Source: Rhynchosporium graminicola | Taxonomy: Eukaryota > Ascomycota > Leotiomycetes > Helotiales > Ploettnerulaceae | Assembly: GCA_900074885.1 (NCBI GenBank) | Contig: FJUW01000021.1 | Span: 124,001 to 188,000 of the forward strand | Reading direction: 5' to 3' | DNA: 64,000 nucleotides | Shown here: positions 1 to 14,827 of the stretch, piece after piece | How positions within the stretch are numbered: position 1 is the first letter of the stretch | Layout: every line of letters begins with the position of its first letter | Position numbers and translations under genes: made by a program | Notes under the pieces: generated by a model | Databases searched by the model: none | The model's input: only the letters and a program-made list of their open reading frames with translations | What the model was told of the DNA's origin: nothing

Positions 1-377
1 TTTGATTGCTTGGGAATAATTTGCAGATATGGTTTTGTTGTAGGATCTTAGTTTTTTCAATGACAATACAGTTAGTCTCGCTTAGTCGCCTTTCAGCGCA
101 GCGGGCCCGGTCACAGAACTGAAGGTGAAGAGTGGCTTAAAGTCCTTCATACTTAATCATGAAGCAGAGAGACTTAGAACAGACATTCACGCTGGTGTCA
201 CGACAACTCAATGACTCCAACGCTATTTGATACCACTATATACACAAAGTATTCTTGCTCGAAAAGAAACGATCTCCTCATTCCACAAATAAACACACTG
301 TCTATCAAACAACCCTAATAAATCTCACACCGACACTGCAAACTCAGAATGAAACATACATCCTTGCAATCGACGCT
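1..377. other. 5' flank, no gene seen
   Basis: No coding frame of convincing quality. The reading frame of the next feature is open back to about 255 but has no ATG before 378, so this part is probably leader or promoter sequence. Confidence 0.5.
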
Positions 378-1184
378 ATGTCTACCTTCGACGCACATCA
401 AATCGATGGACAGGCCCAAGCTTCAACCGAATCAACGACACCAGACACCCATTCGCCAGCGAAGAATATAGACGCAACCACACCTCCAAGCAGCGCATAC
501 TGGCTTACATGTCTCAAAAACGAATGGCTCAAGATCCAAGAAAAAGAGAAAGACTCACCCCACAAATTCGAGCTCCACACCTCCCTCAAAGATCCCATCA
601 AGATATTTTCCAAGCCTTGGACTCTAGCAAGCTATTGGAACTCCTTCGCTTGCTCAGACACTCGCGTTTTCTGGTGGATTGAGCACATCCGCTCCTACAA
701 TACAGGCTAGATACACTGCATCCTCTGCGGCTGGGTCTATCGAGAACGCTGGCCTGCATATGGCGCCAACGCCATGCTAGCATGGCGCGATAAGCTAGCT
801 CAACGCCGAAGAACGCAATCGCGAAATTTCCCGCGCGTCGAGGGAGCGCGAGTTTTCGCTATCAGCGTGTCACGGATCAGTGGGGTTATGAAGATTGCAG
901 CGCAGGAATTACTTGATGAAGAGAGTATTGAGACAGATGAGGAGTTTGATGAGAGAGTGGAGCGTGAGAGAGCTTTCGCGAACAGCAACTTCCAGTACTT
1001 GGAGGCTTATAATGGTAGGTGATTGCGTTATGAGATTCTTGTGTTTAGGCTCGCGGAGGAGACTACTGGAGATGATAGTAGGGTGCAGAAGGAGCGGTGG
1101 GAAGAGTTCAAGAGACAGTCGAATGCTGTGGATGTAAGGTATATGAAGGCTAAGAAGAGGTGTCGGGTTGAGAAAGGTGTGTGA
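378..1184 (+). pseudogene. Unknown protein, frame broken by two stops
   Basis: One reading frame runs from the ATG at 378 to a TGA at 1182-1184. It is interrupted only by TAG at 708-710 and TGA at 1020-1022, with no frame change across either. Both sides look coding: after the first stop comes a Cys-x2-Cys stretch (HCILCGW), an Arg-rich segment and an acidic Glu/Asp helix; after the second come LRYEILVFRLAEE and a Lys/Arg-rich tail. Neither stop is bracketed by a good intron: the candidate GTAGGT...TTTAG at 1015-1048 is only 34 nt and would shift frame. Each stop is one transition from a sense codon (CAG or TGG; CGA). I do not recognise the family. A decayed gene of about 268 codons is the simplest reading; stop-codon readthrough or sequencing error are alternatives. 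Confidence 0.5.
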
Positions 1185-2860
1185 TGGCTGTTTGTGTTGG
1201 GTGTGGGAGGTTTACAACTTGTTAGTCCTCTGTCTGTACATCACAAAGATGTATCTTAGAAATGCAAATTCGTCGAGCTTTCCCCTGAAAGCCCTCCACG
1301 AATAATATAAATTGTTACGTACTAAGCCAGGTGTAGAGCTCCTGGAGTGTTGAGTGCTGAGCCGCAGTCGAATTTTAGATTTCGAAGAAGCTTATTACCA
1401 GGCTCGCTGCTTTCACTCACGCGGCAAAATGTATCATGGAAAAGGTTCATCGTGGCGGGATATCGTTTCAAGCCTCAAAGAACCTGCGTCATCACCGCCA
1501 GAGTTTCGTAATTTGATACTGCTAAATAGACAGCCATAGAGCTTTCATCTCTCAGTATTTGAAACGCCATAATCCGAGAAGCTTATTCGAGATGACAGCT
1601 TAGACCCTTGAAATAGTGGTCGAATATAGAGATGAGACTTTGATATCATTTAGCTAGACTCTCCAAATTAGTACCGTTGATCTCGCAGTCGTTTTCTGCA
1701 CTCGACCAGAATCGATCTGTATCAAAGCCAACCGAGCCATCTTTGCAGACGAAGGGGTGGCTTTCGAGCCTCTCTGATGGTTGAGAATACTATAAATCAT
1801 TGAGACTGTTGTTTTTTTGGCACTGGCACTACCCCATTATCATATGTAAAACGTCGCTCCAGAGTCGGCGGAGTCGGCGGAGATGTAACACCAAATATCG
1901 ATTACGACGAAGAAGCTAACGATCGTTGAAGCTCACGCGTGAACTCTTTGGAACATGTTCACGAGCGGCAGAATTTTGTGATGTCTGTCCTCAGAAATCT
2001 GAAGGAGAAATTCGTGATGTTCCAGGTTGCTCTGTCTTGTCAGGTACTGTTATTACTCTTTACTATCCAAATATCCGATGCGGACTTGCCAGCGAGGACT
2101 GATCAATGTCCACAATCAAAATGGCATCCGTATATACTGAATGCTCCGTGTTCTGCAATCTGAGGCCCTGAGGAATCATTGTTTTGATTTGAGGCTCAAG
2201 AGCCCAGTCGAAGGAAATGATTCGTATTTTGTGTAGTCAATATGGATTAGCGTCTCTGTTCTAAAGACTAAGCGAAGGTTCCCGATCCTTAAAACAACAA
2301 GAGCCTTTACTCCGACTCGGAGCGCTGGGATATCACGAAATTATACTATCATAACTTGGGTCCTCAAATCATTCTCACTGGCTCCTCTCTTCGTTACGTC
2401 GTATTATAGTATTTTAATGTCATAATGTGGCTCATTCCCATACTGCAGCTAGCCTTACAATCTTGAGACCCACCAAAAGCAAACGCGAAGCAAATTACAC
2501 CCTACGTTATGGGTATACCGTTACACACCACACACCACGTACGCCAAACAACAGATCATCAAGCCCCGGGAGACAGAAACTCAACTCCCCACGGAAAACC
2601 CTCCGCCATCACGCTTCCTCCCATAGCCGAGCCCCTCCTCGAATTCGTTGCATAACTCTGACCCAAACCCGAATCCAGCGACCATCGCAGACTTTGCGCC
2701 ATAACCTGCCTCTAGAAGTCATCAGCAAGATTCATCGAGGTCATGAACATAAAAGAGAAGAGGAAGTGCGCGGCGTATGATCTTAACAACGGTTTAAATA
2801 CGTTGTGCATACAAAAAGAGGTGCAGGCTTGCTGTGGGAACAGCCAATCAAGGAAGGCCG
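1185..2860. other. Intergenic, no convincing gene
   Basis: Mixed composition. A C-rich stretch at about 2520-2720 is open in several frames at once, which is what skewed base composition gives, so I do not call a gene. A short GTCGGCGGA duplication lies near 1864-1882. Confidence 0.4.
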
Positions 2861-3247
2861 TTAGTCACATTTATACCGCAGTTTCGCTGTCCCCCGGTTG
2901 TACTGCAACAGCATATCGCGGACTGTTCCAACGCCGCGTTCGTCGGGTGGCCCCTCGAAGTTGCAATCTCTCTCTGAAGCCTCTGGGGAGTGGTACGTCA
3001 GCTGTTGAAGTCGTGACCCTTTGGCACGGATGGATGAACGAACTCTCCTGTGGCCAAGCTTCATCCCAATAGCCTCCCTGTGTACAAGTACGTCAGTGAC
3101 GTTCCGCGTTATCGTGTGGAATCGAGCTCCGTACATGTCTCTCTCCGTGATGTCCTTCAAAATCTCCCAGGTCTCGAAACCCGTTTCGAAGAGCAGCGGC
3201 CAGTAGACGGTGATTCCCAAGTGAGCAAGCACAAATTGCAGGTCCAT
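2861..3247 (-). pseudogene. SAM-domain protein fragment
   Basis: Read on the minus strand from the ATG at 3247, the protein begins MDLQFVLAHLGITVYW and continues through FETGFETWEILKDITERD. An intron at 3078-3134 (GTACGG...ACACAG, 57 nt) is followed by MEAIGMKLGHRR. This is the sterile alpha motif pattern (five-helix protein interaction domain) found at the N-terminus of some fungal nuclear regulators, including HMG-box proteins. After the SAM domain the frame ends at 2861 after only about 55 further residues. I could not find an HMG box or another continuation in any frame downstream. The piece is therefore likely truncated, or later exons are missed. SAM assignment is firm on motif pattern; the status as a relic is inferred. 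Confidence 0.55.
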
Positions 3248-6200
3248 GCCCGTGGAAGCGGTATGCAATCAGGAAGTCGGACGATCGATCGTGAATTTAA
3301 ATACGGGTGCAGCGAAACTGGAAGAACGGTTCATGTTGCGCAGGACGATGAAGATTGGTGTCGAGACAAATGCGTGAGGCAAAAGCTCGAGAAGGAACGG
3401 AGCCTGCCTCCGCTATTTGAGGCTATCGATACCGCCGCCATCAGGCCCAGGAAATAAAGGCTCATGTCGGAGAATAAGATTGGGCTAGATGCATCTTCAG
3501 TCTGCACGTCGTGCCATGCCAATGCCATGCCATGCAGTTCTGTGGCCAGCAGCTTCAAGGGTTGTCCCCATCGACGGAACTGGAGATTGAGCCACATCCC
3601 CCTTCTCCCCCGCCTGTAAGCATCGAGGGATGCAGCCCTCCCCCGGTGGACGTTGGACATCCCAATATGAGTTTTCAGTGAATTTGCGCGATTTTTCGAT
3701 TCAGCGCACCGCCTGGGTGGGAACGGGCTCGATATTTGAAATCTGGCTCACAGTTGTGCCGTCGCACTTCGTGAACTATGAGATTAGTTCTGATGATGAA
3801 ATTATGCATAGGGAGTGGTTGCGACAACTGCGTCGTTGGCGGGGGACCCTCAACGGAGATGCCTCCGGTCACTTGTTTGTGAGGTTTCATTGGATGTCCA
3901 CGGCATGCTCGACAGCTGATTGTCTGGGCTGGAGCCGATGGTCCAATGGGAAATGCTCGCTTAGAGAGCATCTTTCAGGGTCTGAGTGCGAAGCAGCTTA
4001 GCCGGGAGAAGCAACATGGCCTTTTGCGGCGAGATACTGAAATGCCATTTCTGTCTTAGATAGAGATTGGGCTTGTGCCCGGTGTTTTGCTCCGGAACCA
4101 TGAATAAACGCGTCATGATTATGTTGAGGAGAGCATGGATAGTGCGTGACCCATCAACTTATTCTGAACATTCAAAGAGAAGGCCAAAACCTGTTTAGGT
4201 CTTTTACAAGCTTTTTGGTGCCTCACCCATCGGGCATCGGAAATCGTGTGGAGAATATGGTATTATGGCTGAATATAATGCTCCATGACGTCGGGGCTGT
4301 CCCGGAAGAAGGACATCCAAGGGGGAATTGCTGGACGCAAACACCAGATGCCTCGATCAGATGCTTTTGGGGGTCCAGATCGGGATCACACCAATCACCA
4401 AGCTTTCGACATCAGATAGAAGCAGGTGTTGACTATTTGATAGGTTGCTCCTTGGTTTGACTGTTCAGATATCTAGATCTCAGGGGCCACAAAGAGTCTG
4501 CGAACAGGAGATACTGTTTGGCCTACCTTGAAGCCTGCTGACTTGCTCGCCCCGCTCCACCCACTCAACGATTAAGCAAACAACATGATCTAGAAAAACA
4601 AATTTGATGTGAGCATGAGAAGAACGAAAAGCAGGCGCCCGCAGTCCGACTCATATGGTCCGCTTCTACCCGAGATGTGGAAGATACATTTCATACAATA
4701 TTGAATAGCTTAATGCTACCTATTCGAGCCTGGACTTTGCATGCTACCGGGAAACGGATGGTAACTGAGCAATAGAAATAAACACATGTCTGAAACTTTT
4801 GATACTTCTATCATTTGCTAGTCTGGTGATTTGGGCAGCTCTAATACCCAGATGCACCCAACCATTTCAATGATACATCAGATACATCAGATACATAAAG
4901 TTTGTAGAAATAGATCCAACAAGACATATCTTTTGAAACCATGAGGACAAACAAGCAACGCAGCTCGATATTATCTCCGAAACTAGCTCACTGTGAGGAT
5001 CCCGTCTATAGATCCATACATCATTTCATCAGGATATGATGGGTCCCATGGAAATGTGATCGAGTTTGAAAGTAACTAAAGGGTCCACTTCAGTGGATCT
5101 CAGCTCCCACAGCCTAGCCACGCTAAATTCCCCTACGAAGTCAGGAGCATCCCCCCCCCAGAACTTGACCATACTCGAATCTGACAAGGCCCACATCTCA
5201 AGTGGAGTAATCTGCTGGACTGAAAGACGAAGAGCTTGGTTTCCTGACTTATCGTTTTGCATTAGACCCTGAGGTGCATAGAAAAGATTACCTGCAAGAC
5301 GAGCTGAAAGCTCGTGCAGTCAAGCTTTGCGGAATGCTTTTCACAGCACAGGCTAAACTTTAGTGTAGCAGTAGCAGAACATCCCCCCTAATCAAGGGGC
5401 ATGTGAGTGTCTCAGCTCGCTGCAAAACAAAACCCCCTCCTAAAACTTGAACAAAATCTGAGAAGTAAACTATAGGCAGATACAGGCAATAGACAACAGC
5501 ACTGTGAGCATGTATCAGATGAAAAGTGATTCGCTGGAGGCAATTGTTTGGTTCCTAAGCCTAAGGAAGCTATTGGAGACAGCGCAGTGATGGAGTTGAG
5601 TTGAGCTCCGTCTGTGGTAGTACTGAACTCAATTCGGAGCTATGTTCAGCGTACTCAACTCAACTCTACTCAACTCAGAACTACTCTGAGTATACGCAGC
5701 GTACTATATACTAATTATATAATTGTTTTAAAGATGTAAGGGAGGTAGTTTAGCTTACCGCTTTCATTCTACCGATACAAGCCGTATATCCTGTTATAGG
5801 TGGTAAGCTAAATAATACACTGTGTAGCTTAAAAGTGAACTAAAACATAAAATCTCGTTCTGAGCTTACATTCAAGTAAGTGGATACATTTTTAGACCCC
5901 TTTTATGACAGTTTTATAGTTAAATCATGCTTGTATTATACTACTTCAAATAGGCAAAAAGCAAGTACTTAACTCAACTCAACTCAACTCTACAACTAGC
6001 GTACTCAGCTCAACCCAACTCAGCTCAACAAAAAGTTAGTCATAGTACTTTGAGCAATTGTCACTAGACTAGGCTGAATACAGATAAGCCACAGCGAGAA
6101 TATCACCTTCTGGTGCTATCATTCTTTTGTAATTCACACAAAAAACTCACGCAGTTCCTCTAAAATCGACCAGCTATGTCTGTCGCATCCCGACATATCC

Positions 6201-6962
6201 ATGACGATAAAGTCGTTCCTCCCGTTCTCTATAATCGACACCTTCGATTTCAATCACGATCGGAAGGGTGTCTCTAGCCGTCTTCGAGTAACCTGTGAAG
6301 GATCACATGATAACACTGCAACTTAATCTGTTCAAGCGGCTGTCTGAATCCCATACTACTTGGTTGCATTAACAGTTGATAGTTGTATAAACTGTTCTCA
6401 AGATACACAGTATTCACAGCATACACCATTCCCTTTGTCATCACCAAATCTTCATTCTTAGCTTGACCATTGTTTTGGATACGTGATTTGCAGCTCGCTT
6501 AAAAAGACAGAGGGAGATCCCGCGGGGGGGCCGTTCCGCTCGGAGATTTTTCTACAACCTTACTTGTTCAAGTGTGGCATCCTACGATAAGCGTGACAGC
6601 CCAAGTTCCCGAGCTCTCACCTGAATCTCTAACATCGCCGACTTGTCCCACCCCGCCTTCGAGAGGCACTAGGCACTAACCCACCCATACCCGTCTACTC
6701 CTAAAGGTATACCTAGGCATGATTACGATCGACTGGTACTTAGTTGGAGAGATGTTCTGTAAGTCATAAATTCGCAAGTATTGCTTGAATTCTATATCCA
6801 ATATTGAGCTGGAAGGTAGCATTCGCAAGTAGGGTAGTTTCTTGAGTTCAGGCCCTTAAACACCCTTCCTGATCAAGAAAAATAAACAGAGAAATTTTTG
6901 TTGAAGTCTCCCGTACAAAGTCTTCCACAGAATTCGAACTATTTCTTGAGCTGACAGACAAC
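3248..6962. other. Gene-poor spacer
   Basis: Short overlapping frames at 3331-4001 and 4146-4460 lack recognisable motifs and are not supported. A 9-bp CAGATACAT-type microrepeat is at about 4871-4899. The CTCAA-rich block at 5593-6030 is listed separately. The last 100 bases before 6963 are presumably the phenol hydroxylase promoter. Confidence 0.4.
5593..6030. repeat. CTCAA-rich block around an AT-rich core
   Basis: Pentamer runs flank an AT-rich centre. On the left are GAGTTGAGTTGAG and then ACTCAACTCAACTCTACTC (5593-5700). On the right is AACTCAACTCAACTCAACTC with looser copies (about 5968-6030). Inside the core, TTTAGCTTACC (5749-5759) pairs with GGTAAGCTAAA (5802-5812), an exact 11-bp inverted repeat with a 42-nt loop. 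The whole could be a small non-autonomous element with degenerate ends or simply pentamer expansion. No target duplication was recognised. Confidence 0.5.
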
Positions 6963-9377
<2,415 letters not shown>

Positions 9378-10857
9378 GAGCAACGAGTATTGAGGTATGG
9401 CTGAGTGAATTGTTGGATTTGATGGCAATTCTGCTATCGCAAAGTCTCTTGTGCATATTTGAATATAATGATCAAAGCTTGAGCTCTGAGGAGGTTGACA
9501 TATACTTTCTATCTTCCCCCATGTTTACCTGGTATGGACTAGAGTTTTTTTGACGACCCTTATCACAGCGTCAAATTCTGATTGTTAAGTTCATCGGCGC
9601 TCCGGATTCCAAAGATTGAACATGGGTGGCTGGGGTGGGTAAATACTCTATTTATTACGTCGACTCAACTAGGCGTTCGCTTGTCGTACTCGTATCTCCT
9701 GAAGTAAACAATGTTTCTCAACTTTCAAACAACTCTGCGTAGTTCATGATTGAAGATTTAAAATATGACAGAAAAATCAGTGGAATAATTATCATAAGCT
9801 TTCACTTCACTTTGTTTAACAGTTTCATGCAATTATATAGCTTGCCATTCACCGAAGGATGATCTCCATGTCTGGAGACCTGCCTCCCTTTCAAAATTCC
9901 AATCGAACGCACTCCCCACATGCTGACGCAATCCACTCAAACTATTGGTATGCTCTTGAGGGCTTTTCAGAGCACAGTGCATCCCATCGCTCGGGTGTAT
10001 TAACCAGTCGCTAGATGTATTTTCGACAGGGAAGGAATATTTGAAATTCCATAATCGAAACTGAGCTTTAGATTAGCATATTTACCTCGTCTCAGCTAGG
10101 GCTTCGCTTAATACAGTTGGATCTTCTAAAGGAAACGATGTTTCTCTACGTCTATATGTATCCATATATTTCTTGATTAAGCAATTAAAATATAACTAGA
10201 AAATTCGTCCGAAGAAAGTTAAGAATCCCCAATTTCATCGTGTTACTATTTTCATTAATTATAAGGATGATTTCCGTGTTGAAGGCATTTTCTCCTGGAA
10301 AAAAAATACCTATCGGATAGAGCACCTATAGATGGTATGCCATATGCTAACGCAAGCCACTGAGAGTCTCGGTCGGGTACATCAACTAGTCGAATAGTGA
10401 GTCGTGTTTCTATCAGAAAGGCAAAGTTACTTGAAGAAGCTTCGGAGCTTCCGGGGCATTATCCGGGCTGTGCGACCCTATGATCATGTCTCACCTACAC
10501 CACTGTACATGCTTACACCCACCCCAGGATTCCGCTCGTTCTACAAGTACCCCGCCAATTACCCCTCCCTATCTTCAAACCTTCGCTGAAAATGGTCGAC
10601 CACCACCGCCTATTTACCTGGTTGAAGCTGGAATACTGCTTACTTCGGGTGTTATTATTGGTTCCATCCCAGCGCATCTCGCGGAAACCATACAAGTTTG
10701 CCCTGATGGTCAGCGGGCTAAGCGCTGAACGATAATTCGGTGCCTGTCAACGACGACCCTTAAATACTAGCTGCTCTACTCTCTCCTGCTCTCATTCTAG
10801 GCAATATTTCACTCTCGAATCTCCCTTTACCTAGTATATCCAAATTTTGATCTCAAA
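9378..10857. other. Spacer between hydroxylase and dioxygenase
   Basis: Holds 3' sequence of the hydroxylase, a diverged tandem duplication (listed separately) and the dioxygenase promoter. Small frames at 9305-9553 and 10404-10728 look random. Confidence 0.5.
9652..10437. repeat. Diverged tandem duplication, two units of about 360-400 bp
   Basis: Unit A (about 9652-10047) and unit B (about 10079-10437) share ordered landmarks. These include CTAGG(C/G)N TTCGCTT, then AACAATGTTTCTC / AACGATGTTTCTC, then TTTAAAATATGAC / ATTAAAATATAAC, then GGATGATCTCC / GGATGATTTCC, then CATGCTGACGCAATCCACT / CATATGCTAACGCAAGCCACT. Identity by eye is perhaps 60-65 percent, with many C/T and G/A differences. 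Neither unit has a coding frame. Confidence 0.6.
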
Positions 10858-11926
10858 ATGGCCTCCACTAATGGCAACACAAACGGTGCAAACGTCGTGC
10901 ATGATTCGAGATTTGACCCCAACTTCACACAAAATGTCATTGACGCTACGGGACCGAAAGCCACGCCGCGGACGCGCAAAGTGATGGGGAGTTTGATCAA
11001 GCATGTCCATGATTTTGCAAGAGAAAACGAATTGACAATCGACGAGTGGATGGCTGGTGTTGCGATGATGAATTGGGCGGGACAGATGAGTAACGATAAG
11101 AGGAACGAGGGACAGCTCATGTGTGATGTTATTGGGCTTGAATCGTCGGGAACCCCCACCTGAAGATGCTGTACTGAGCTAACATTATTCGCAGACTCGT
11201 AGACGAAATCGCATTCAAACTAGCAGCAGAAACGAACGACGCTGCAACGGCCAGTGCGATTCTAGGACCTTTTTTCCGCCATGACGCTCCTATACTCGAG
11301 AACGAAGCTACGATTGTCAAGAACGTACCTTCTGACGGTCAGATCGTGTACATGCACGGATTCGTTACGGATTTGGTAACGAAGAAGCCTGTGCCTGGTG
11401 TATGGATCGATACCTGGCAGGCGTCCACGAATGGGCTGTACGAGCAGCAAGACAAGGACCAACAAGATTGCAATCTGAGAGGCAAGTTTAAGACAGATGA
11501 GAAAGGATATTATGCGTTTTATTGCCTGAGACCTACGCCGTATCCAATACCAAGTGATGGTAAAACACCCTACATTTATCTCTGGGTTACAATGACAGAT
11601 GCTCACGTGGGTTTAGGTCCTGCTGGCAAGCTTCTAAAGCTGTTGGATAGACATCCATTTCGTCCCGCTCACATTCATCTCATCGTAAGTTTCCTCGCCC
11701 ATCTCCCACTTCTTCGCACATCTAACAGCACCAGGCTCAATGTGAAGGTTACAAGCCAGTGACGACCCAGATCTTTGACAAAGAAGATCCATATCTTGAG
11801 AACGACTCCGTCTTCGCAGTCAAGCAGTCGTTGATCGTTGATTTCAAGCCTTTGAAGGGAAATCCAAAAGCTGAGTTGGAATTAGCCTACGATATTGTCA
11901 TCGCGCCGCAGGGAGAATCGCATTGA
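10858..11926 (+). CDS. Intradiol ring-cleavage dioxygenase (catechol or hydroxyquinol 1,2-dioxygenase)
   Basis: Non-haem Fe(III) enzyme predicted to open catechol (or hydroxyquinol) between the two hydroxyls, giving cis,cis-muconate or maleylacetate. Four exons join to 303 residues, a normal length; introns are 11145-11194, 11560-11616 and 11685-11734. The four iron ligands can be assigned: Tyr178 in NGLYEQQ, Tyr212 in TPYPIPSDGP, and His236 and His238 in RPAHIHLI. The N-terminal helical dimerisation domain covers roughly residues 20-115. The start at 10858 follows a purine-rich leader (TCAAAATGG) and gives a low-complexity Asn/Gly tail before the fold. It is codirectional with the phenol hydroxylase, so the pair would convert phenol to muconate. 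Choice between catechol and hydroxyquinol as substrate is not settled by sequence alone. Confidence 0.88.
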
Positions 11927-14261
11927 GTAGCTTATCAATCAGGCATGACTTGCAGGCGTTTTTTGAACTTGTAATGCAGCGTAATACGGCTATAATTCTG
12001 AGAACATGAAGAATATATCACGGTCAATTTTTTCTATTACTAGTATTCGCCGTGTTGATTGGGTTAGTGATACCGCTCAATTCTGGCCCATGGCCCGCAT
12101 CCGACGCCGTCGGATGCTGCACCATGCGCTGCTATTCTGGGCAGCGTCCTTCCTCGAAGTATAATACAGAATAGCAAGCATATCGGCAAGTATTGAATCA
12201 AATGATCGTACTTGCCTCGGAATAAGTCCAAGTAGGCTTCATGTTCTCGGAGGTTTATCCTCGTTCACCTTACAGTATCATAGTTGTCAGAAGCACATGC
12301 CAGGCTAGGCCCGATTAAGGTTTATTTACTCTCCACCACACCTCATACATTGTCGGAGCAGCAGGGCGGATTCACACTCTCTCTTGTCGTTTTGCGTGAA
12401 ACAGTTCTCTTGGATTATTGTGTTGTCGGCAGGAGAGCTATATATACGAAGCTTAAGCAACTCTGAGGGAACTGCATCGTGCAGGATGACCACTACCGTT
12501 GAAATCTGATAAGAATATGTTAAAAAGTTAGCTATGCATACAGCTGCACTTAGAAGTACTACTACTTAGCGTATACTGTATACTTGGCAGCTATATTAAG
12601 TGCAGAGTTTTCCGTACACTCTATTCTTAATCATGCATCAATACTTTTACGAGTATACACAAAGGGCTGCTCGTGAGCTAATGGCAATTACCCCGAGAGA
12701 AAATGATAGATCTGCCTTCTGGGGGTTCCATTTGCTATGGCAGGCACACGCTTACTTACCTATGTACTGCCTATCTAGGAGTGATCATCGTTGGGAACAG
12801 AAGCAAGGGACTGTTTCATGGAAGTTCTGGTTGTCAAACGCGGCTTTGCTGCTATTGCCCCATATTCATTGGTGTGTTTATAGAGACGTGTAAGTTCTTA
12901 CAGTCTTTCTCAGTGCAAGAACCTGGACTCGTTCGTAAGAATAATTAGTAGTATGTGTCCTGTAAGAGGTCTTACGAACTCCAATTCATATGGCAGGCGT
13001 TTGCAAGACAAAGGTTGTTTTCACAGAACTGTACGTAGGGCCACTATTTAACAAGGAGATTCCGAATAGGTGTCTTGTATCTTAATCCAGGTGTTATCTA
13101 TATACTCAGCATAAACGAATTCGCTTTGTTTCAATTCACCTAATGCTTGTATTGCACCATTCTACTTCAAGGTATCGGCTGCTATTATCTCCGCTCTCCT
13201 GTTCCTTCTCAATTAGGCATGTTACCGAGGTATATATTTGCATTTTATCCCTTAAATAATCTGTAATCTGGTCAATCGAAGGCATGGTCAACTTAGGATT
13301 TATTTGCGAGTGTTCCGCTTGATATGAGTACGGTCAACTTAAGATCTAATCATATGGTATCACCTTCGGCCGATGGTTATATAGGGACTTTTCGATGGAC
13401 AACCACTCCGATCCGCGATTCTGTTACTGCTACCGAAGGTGTAAAGAGGGAGGTATTGCTGTCAAAGCATCAGCTGCTATCAAATTCGTTTCACTTTCGT
13501 GATATTCATATACCTCAAGACCCAGATCAAAGACTGATATCCTTCTGTCGTTGCCCTCGAACTCGAAAATGCAGTGTGTATATGCAACGACTGATGGGTT
13601 ATGCTATTACTCTCTCCCCGTATGAAATAAAGTGAGTTTATAGTCAGAGCAGCCCAGTCATTTTGTGATCCAAAATCTTCCTCTGTTATGTTACGAAAAC
13701 AATTTCACAGGAGCTGTATTTATATATTGACTTGGCGATCTAGCGTTATAAGCCCGGTCATCGTCAGAGGTGGACTGAATAAATATATCGAGATCGGAGG
13801 GAGAGTCTAGTCATTTACTCAGCGTCGCTTGGGTTCTTTCGAGACGTTGTCACTTTGCGTTCTTCACATCAAAATTTTCATATGAAATGGTCCTCTTGGC
13901 TAACTACGTTTCGCACACACTCCCACTCCCTTTGATGAAACGCAAGCATTTATACTCCGTTTCGTATATTTGTCAGCAAGTTCTAGGGAGGAAGAGTATA
14001 CTCTGCTCTGAGCGGATTGTCATGACAAGGCCTGCGGAAAGTCTTTCCAGAACTATGTTTCAACTGTCGATCTTCAAACATTGTCATTATAATTGCTATT
14101 CTCAGTCAATAAAGCAATGCCTTTTCATTCGTCATTCTTCCAACTTGCAAGATCTCACCGTGACCTGACCAGCAAAAATGCTCTTTCCATTAAAGAGAGA
14201 TCCTGCAGGTTTCATATTCTACGAAAGAGCAAAGCACCTCTTCGCCAAGAGCCGCGATAAG
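11927..14261. other. Long spacer without a supported gene
   Basis: Two overlapping frames at 12600-12948 and two frames at 13324-13635 and 13887-14168 are open, but they have no domain, no splice logic and AT-rich codon use. I regard them as chance. No RNA gene was recognised. Confidence 0.4.
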
Positions 14262-14263
14262 TA

Positions 14264-14827
14264 CCTTAGAGGCAAGGGCAGGGGTATTTTAATAGCACAG
14301 AATGGTCAACGAACGGTCAAAGGACGGCTCTGAGTTTTGAATAGTCCTTCAAATAGAGAATCACCAGGGGACGGAAATTAGGTAAAGAGAACGGAAATTA
14401 GGTAGTTGAATTTTTCGTGCCTTTCTGGTTAAGTACTTAGATTAGAATTACTCAGTTACACACTTAACTTCGGTATCGATATTAGCCTCTTAACTTTAAC
14501 GTAGTACTTGAAAGGAGTTGATATTCGGTCGATTTAGCAAAAGTATACTTTTAGGTAAATATCGCTTCTAGAAATACCTAGTGCTATTAGAGGAGGGTAG
14601 TTAAAGAATTTTATACCTGCTTTGTATCTGCTATTTAGTATTATTCTAGGACCGTTCATTTGAATCATTCCCAGCTCTAGAATCATTCCTCTTTCAAGAC
14701 TATTCTGACTAAGGAACCGGTAGAGACCCGCCCTCTGGTAATTCTTTATCAAGAGGTCTATTCAAAGTAATGACCGTCAGCTGATAGTCACCGGACGATT
14801 CTTTTGCCCCTGCCCTTGCCTGTAAGG
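14264..14827. mobile_element. MITE with TA target duplication (Tc1/mariner-like ends)
   Basis: The terminal inverted repeats are 14264-14284 (CCTTAGAGGCAAGGGCAGGG plus G) and the complement of 14807-14827 (CCTTACAGGCAAGGGCAGGG plus G), matching at 20 of 21 positions. A TA dinucleotide flanks each side (14262-14263 and 14828-14829), the target duplication expected for Tc1/mariner. Similarity of the two arms continues inward in degraded form for about 100 bp: GAATAGTCC...ATCACCAGGGG on the left and, on the complement of the right arm, GAATAGACC...ATTACCAGAGGG. The 564-bp interior is AT-rich and has no transposase frame, so it is non-autonomous. A small direct repeat, GACGGAAATTAGGTA then AACGGAAATTAGGTA, lies at about 14369-14403. 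Confidence 0.82.

Noticed and set aside
1015..1048. Short intron removing the stop at 1020
   Set aside because: 34 nt is below the usual fungal minimum and removal would shift the frame that is clearly kept downstream.
2427..2780. 117-codon plus-strand frame in C-rich sequence
   Set aside because: Other frames are open over the same stretch and the protein is low-complexity with no motif; composition explains it.
12600..12948. Two overlapping frames with hydrophobic stretches
   Set aside because: No domain, no start context, AT-rich codon use and overlap in different frames argue for chance.
13324..13635. 103-codon frame starting with ATG
   Set aside because: No recognisable motif and no splice-linked continuation.
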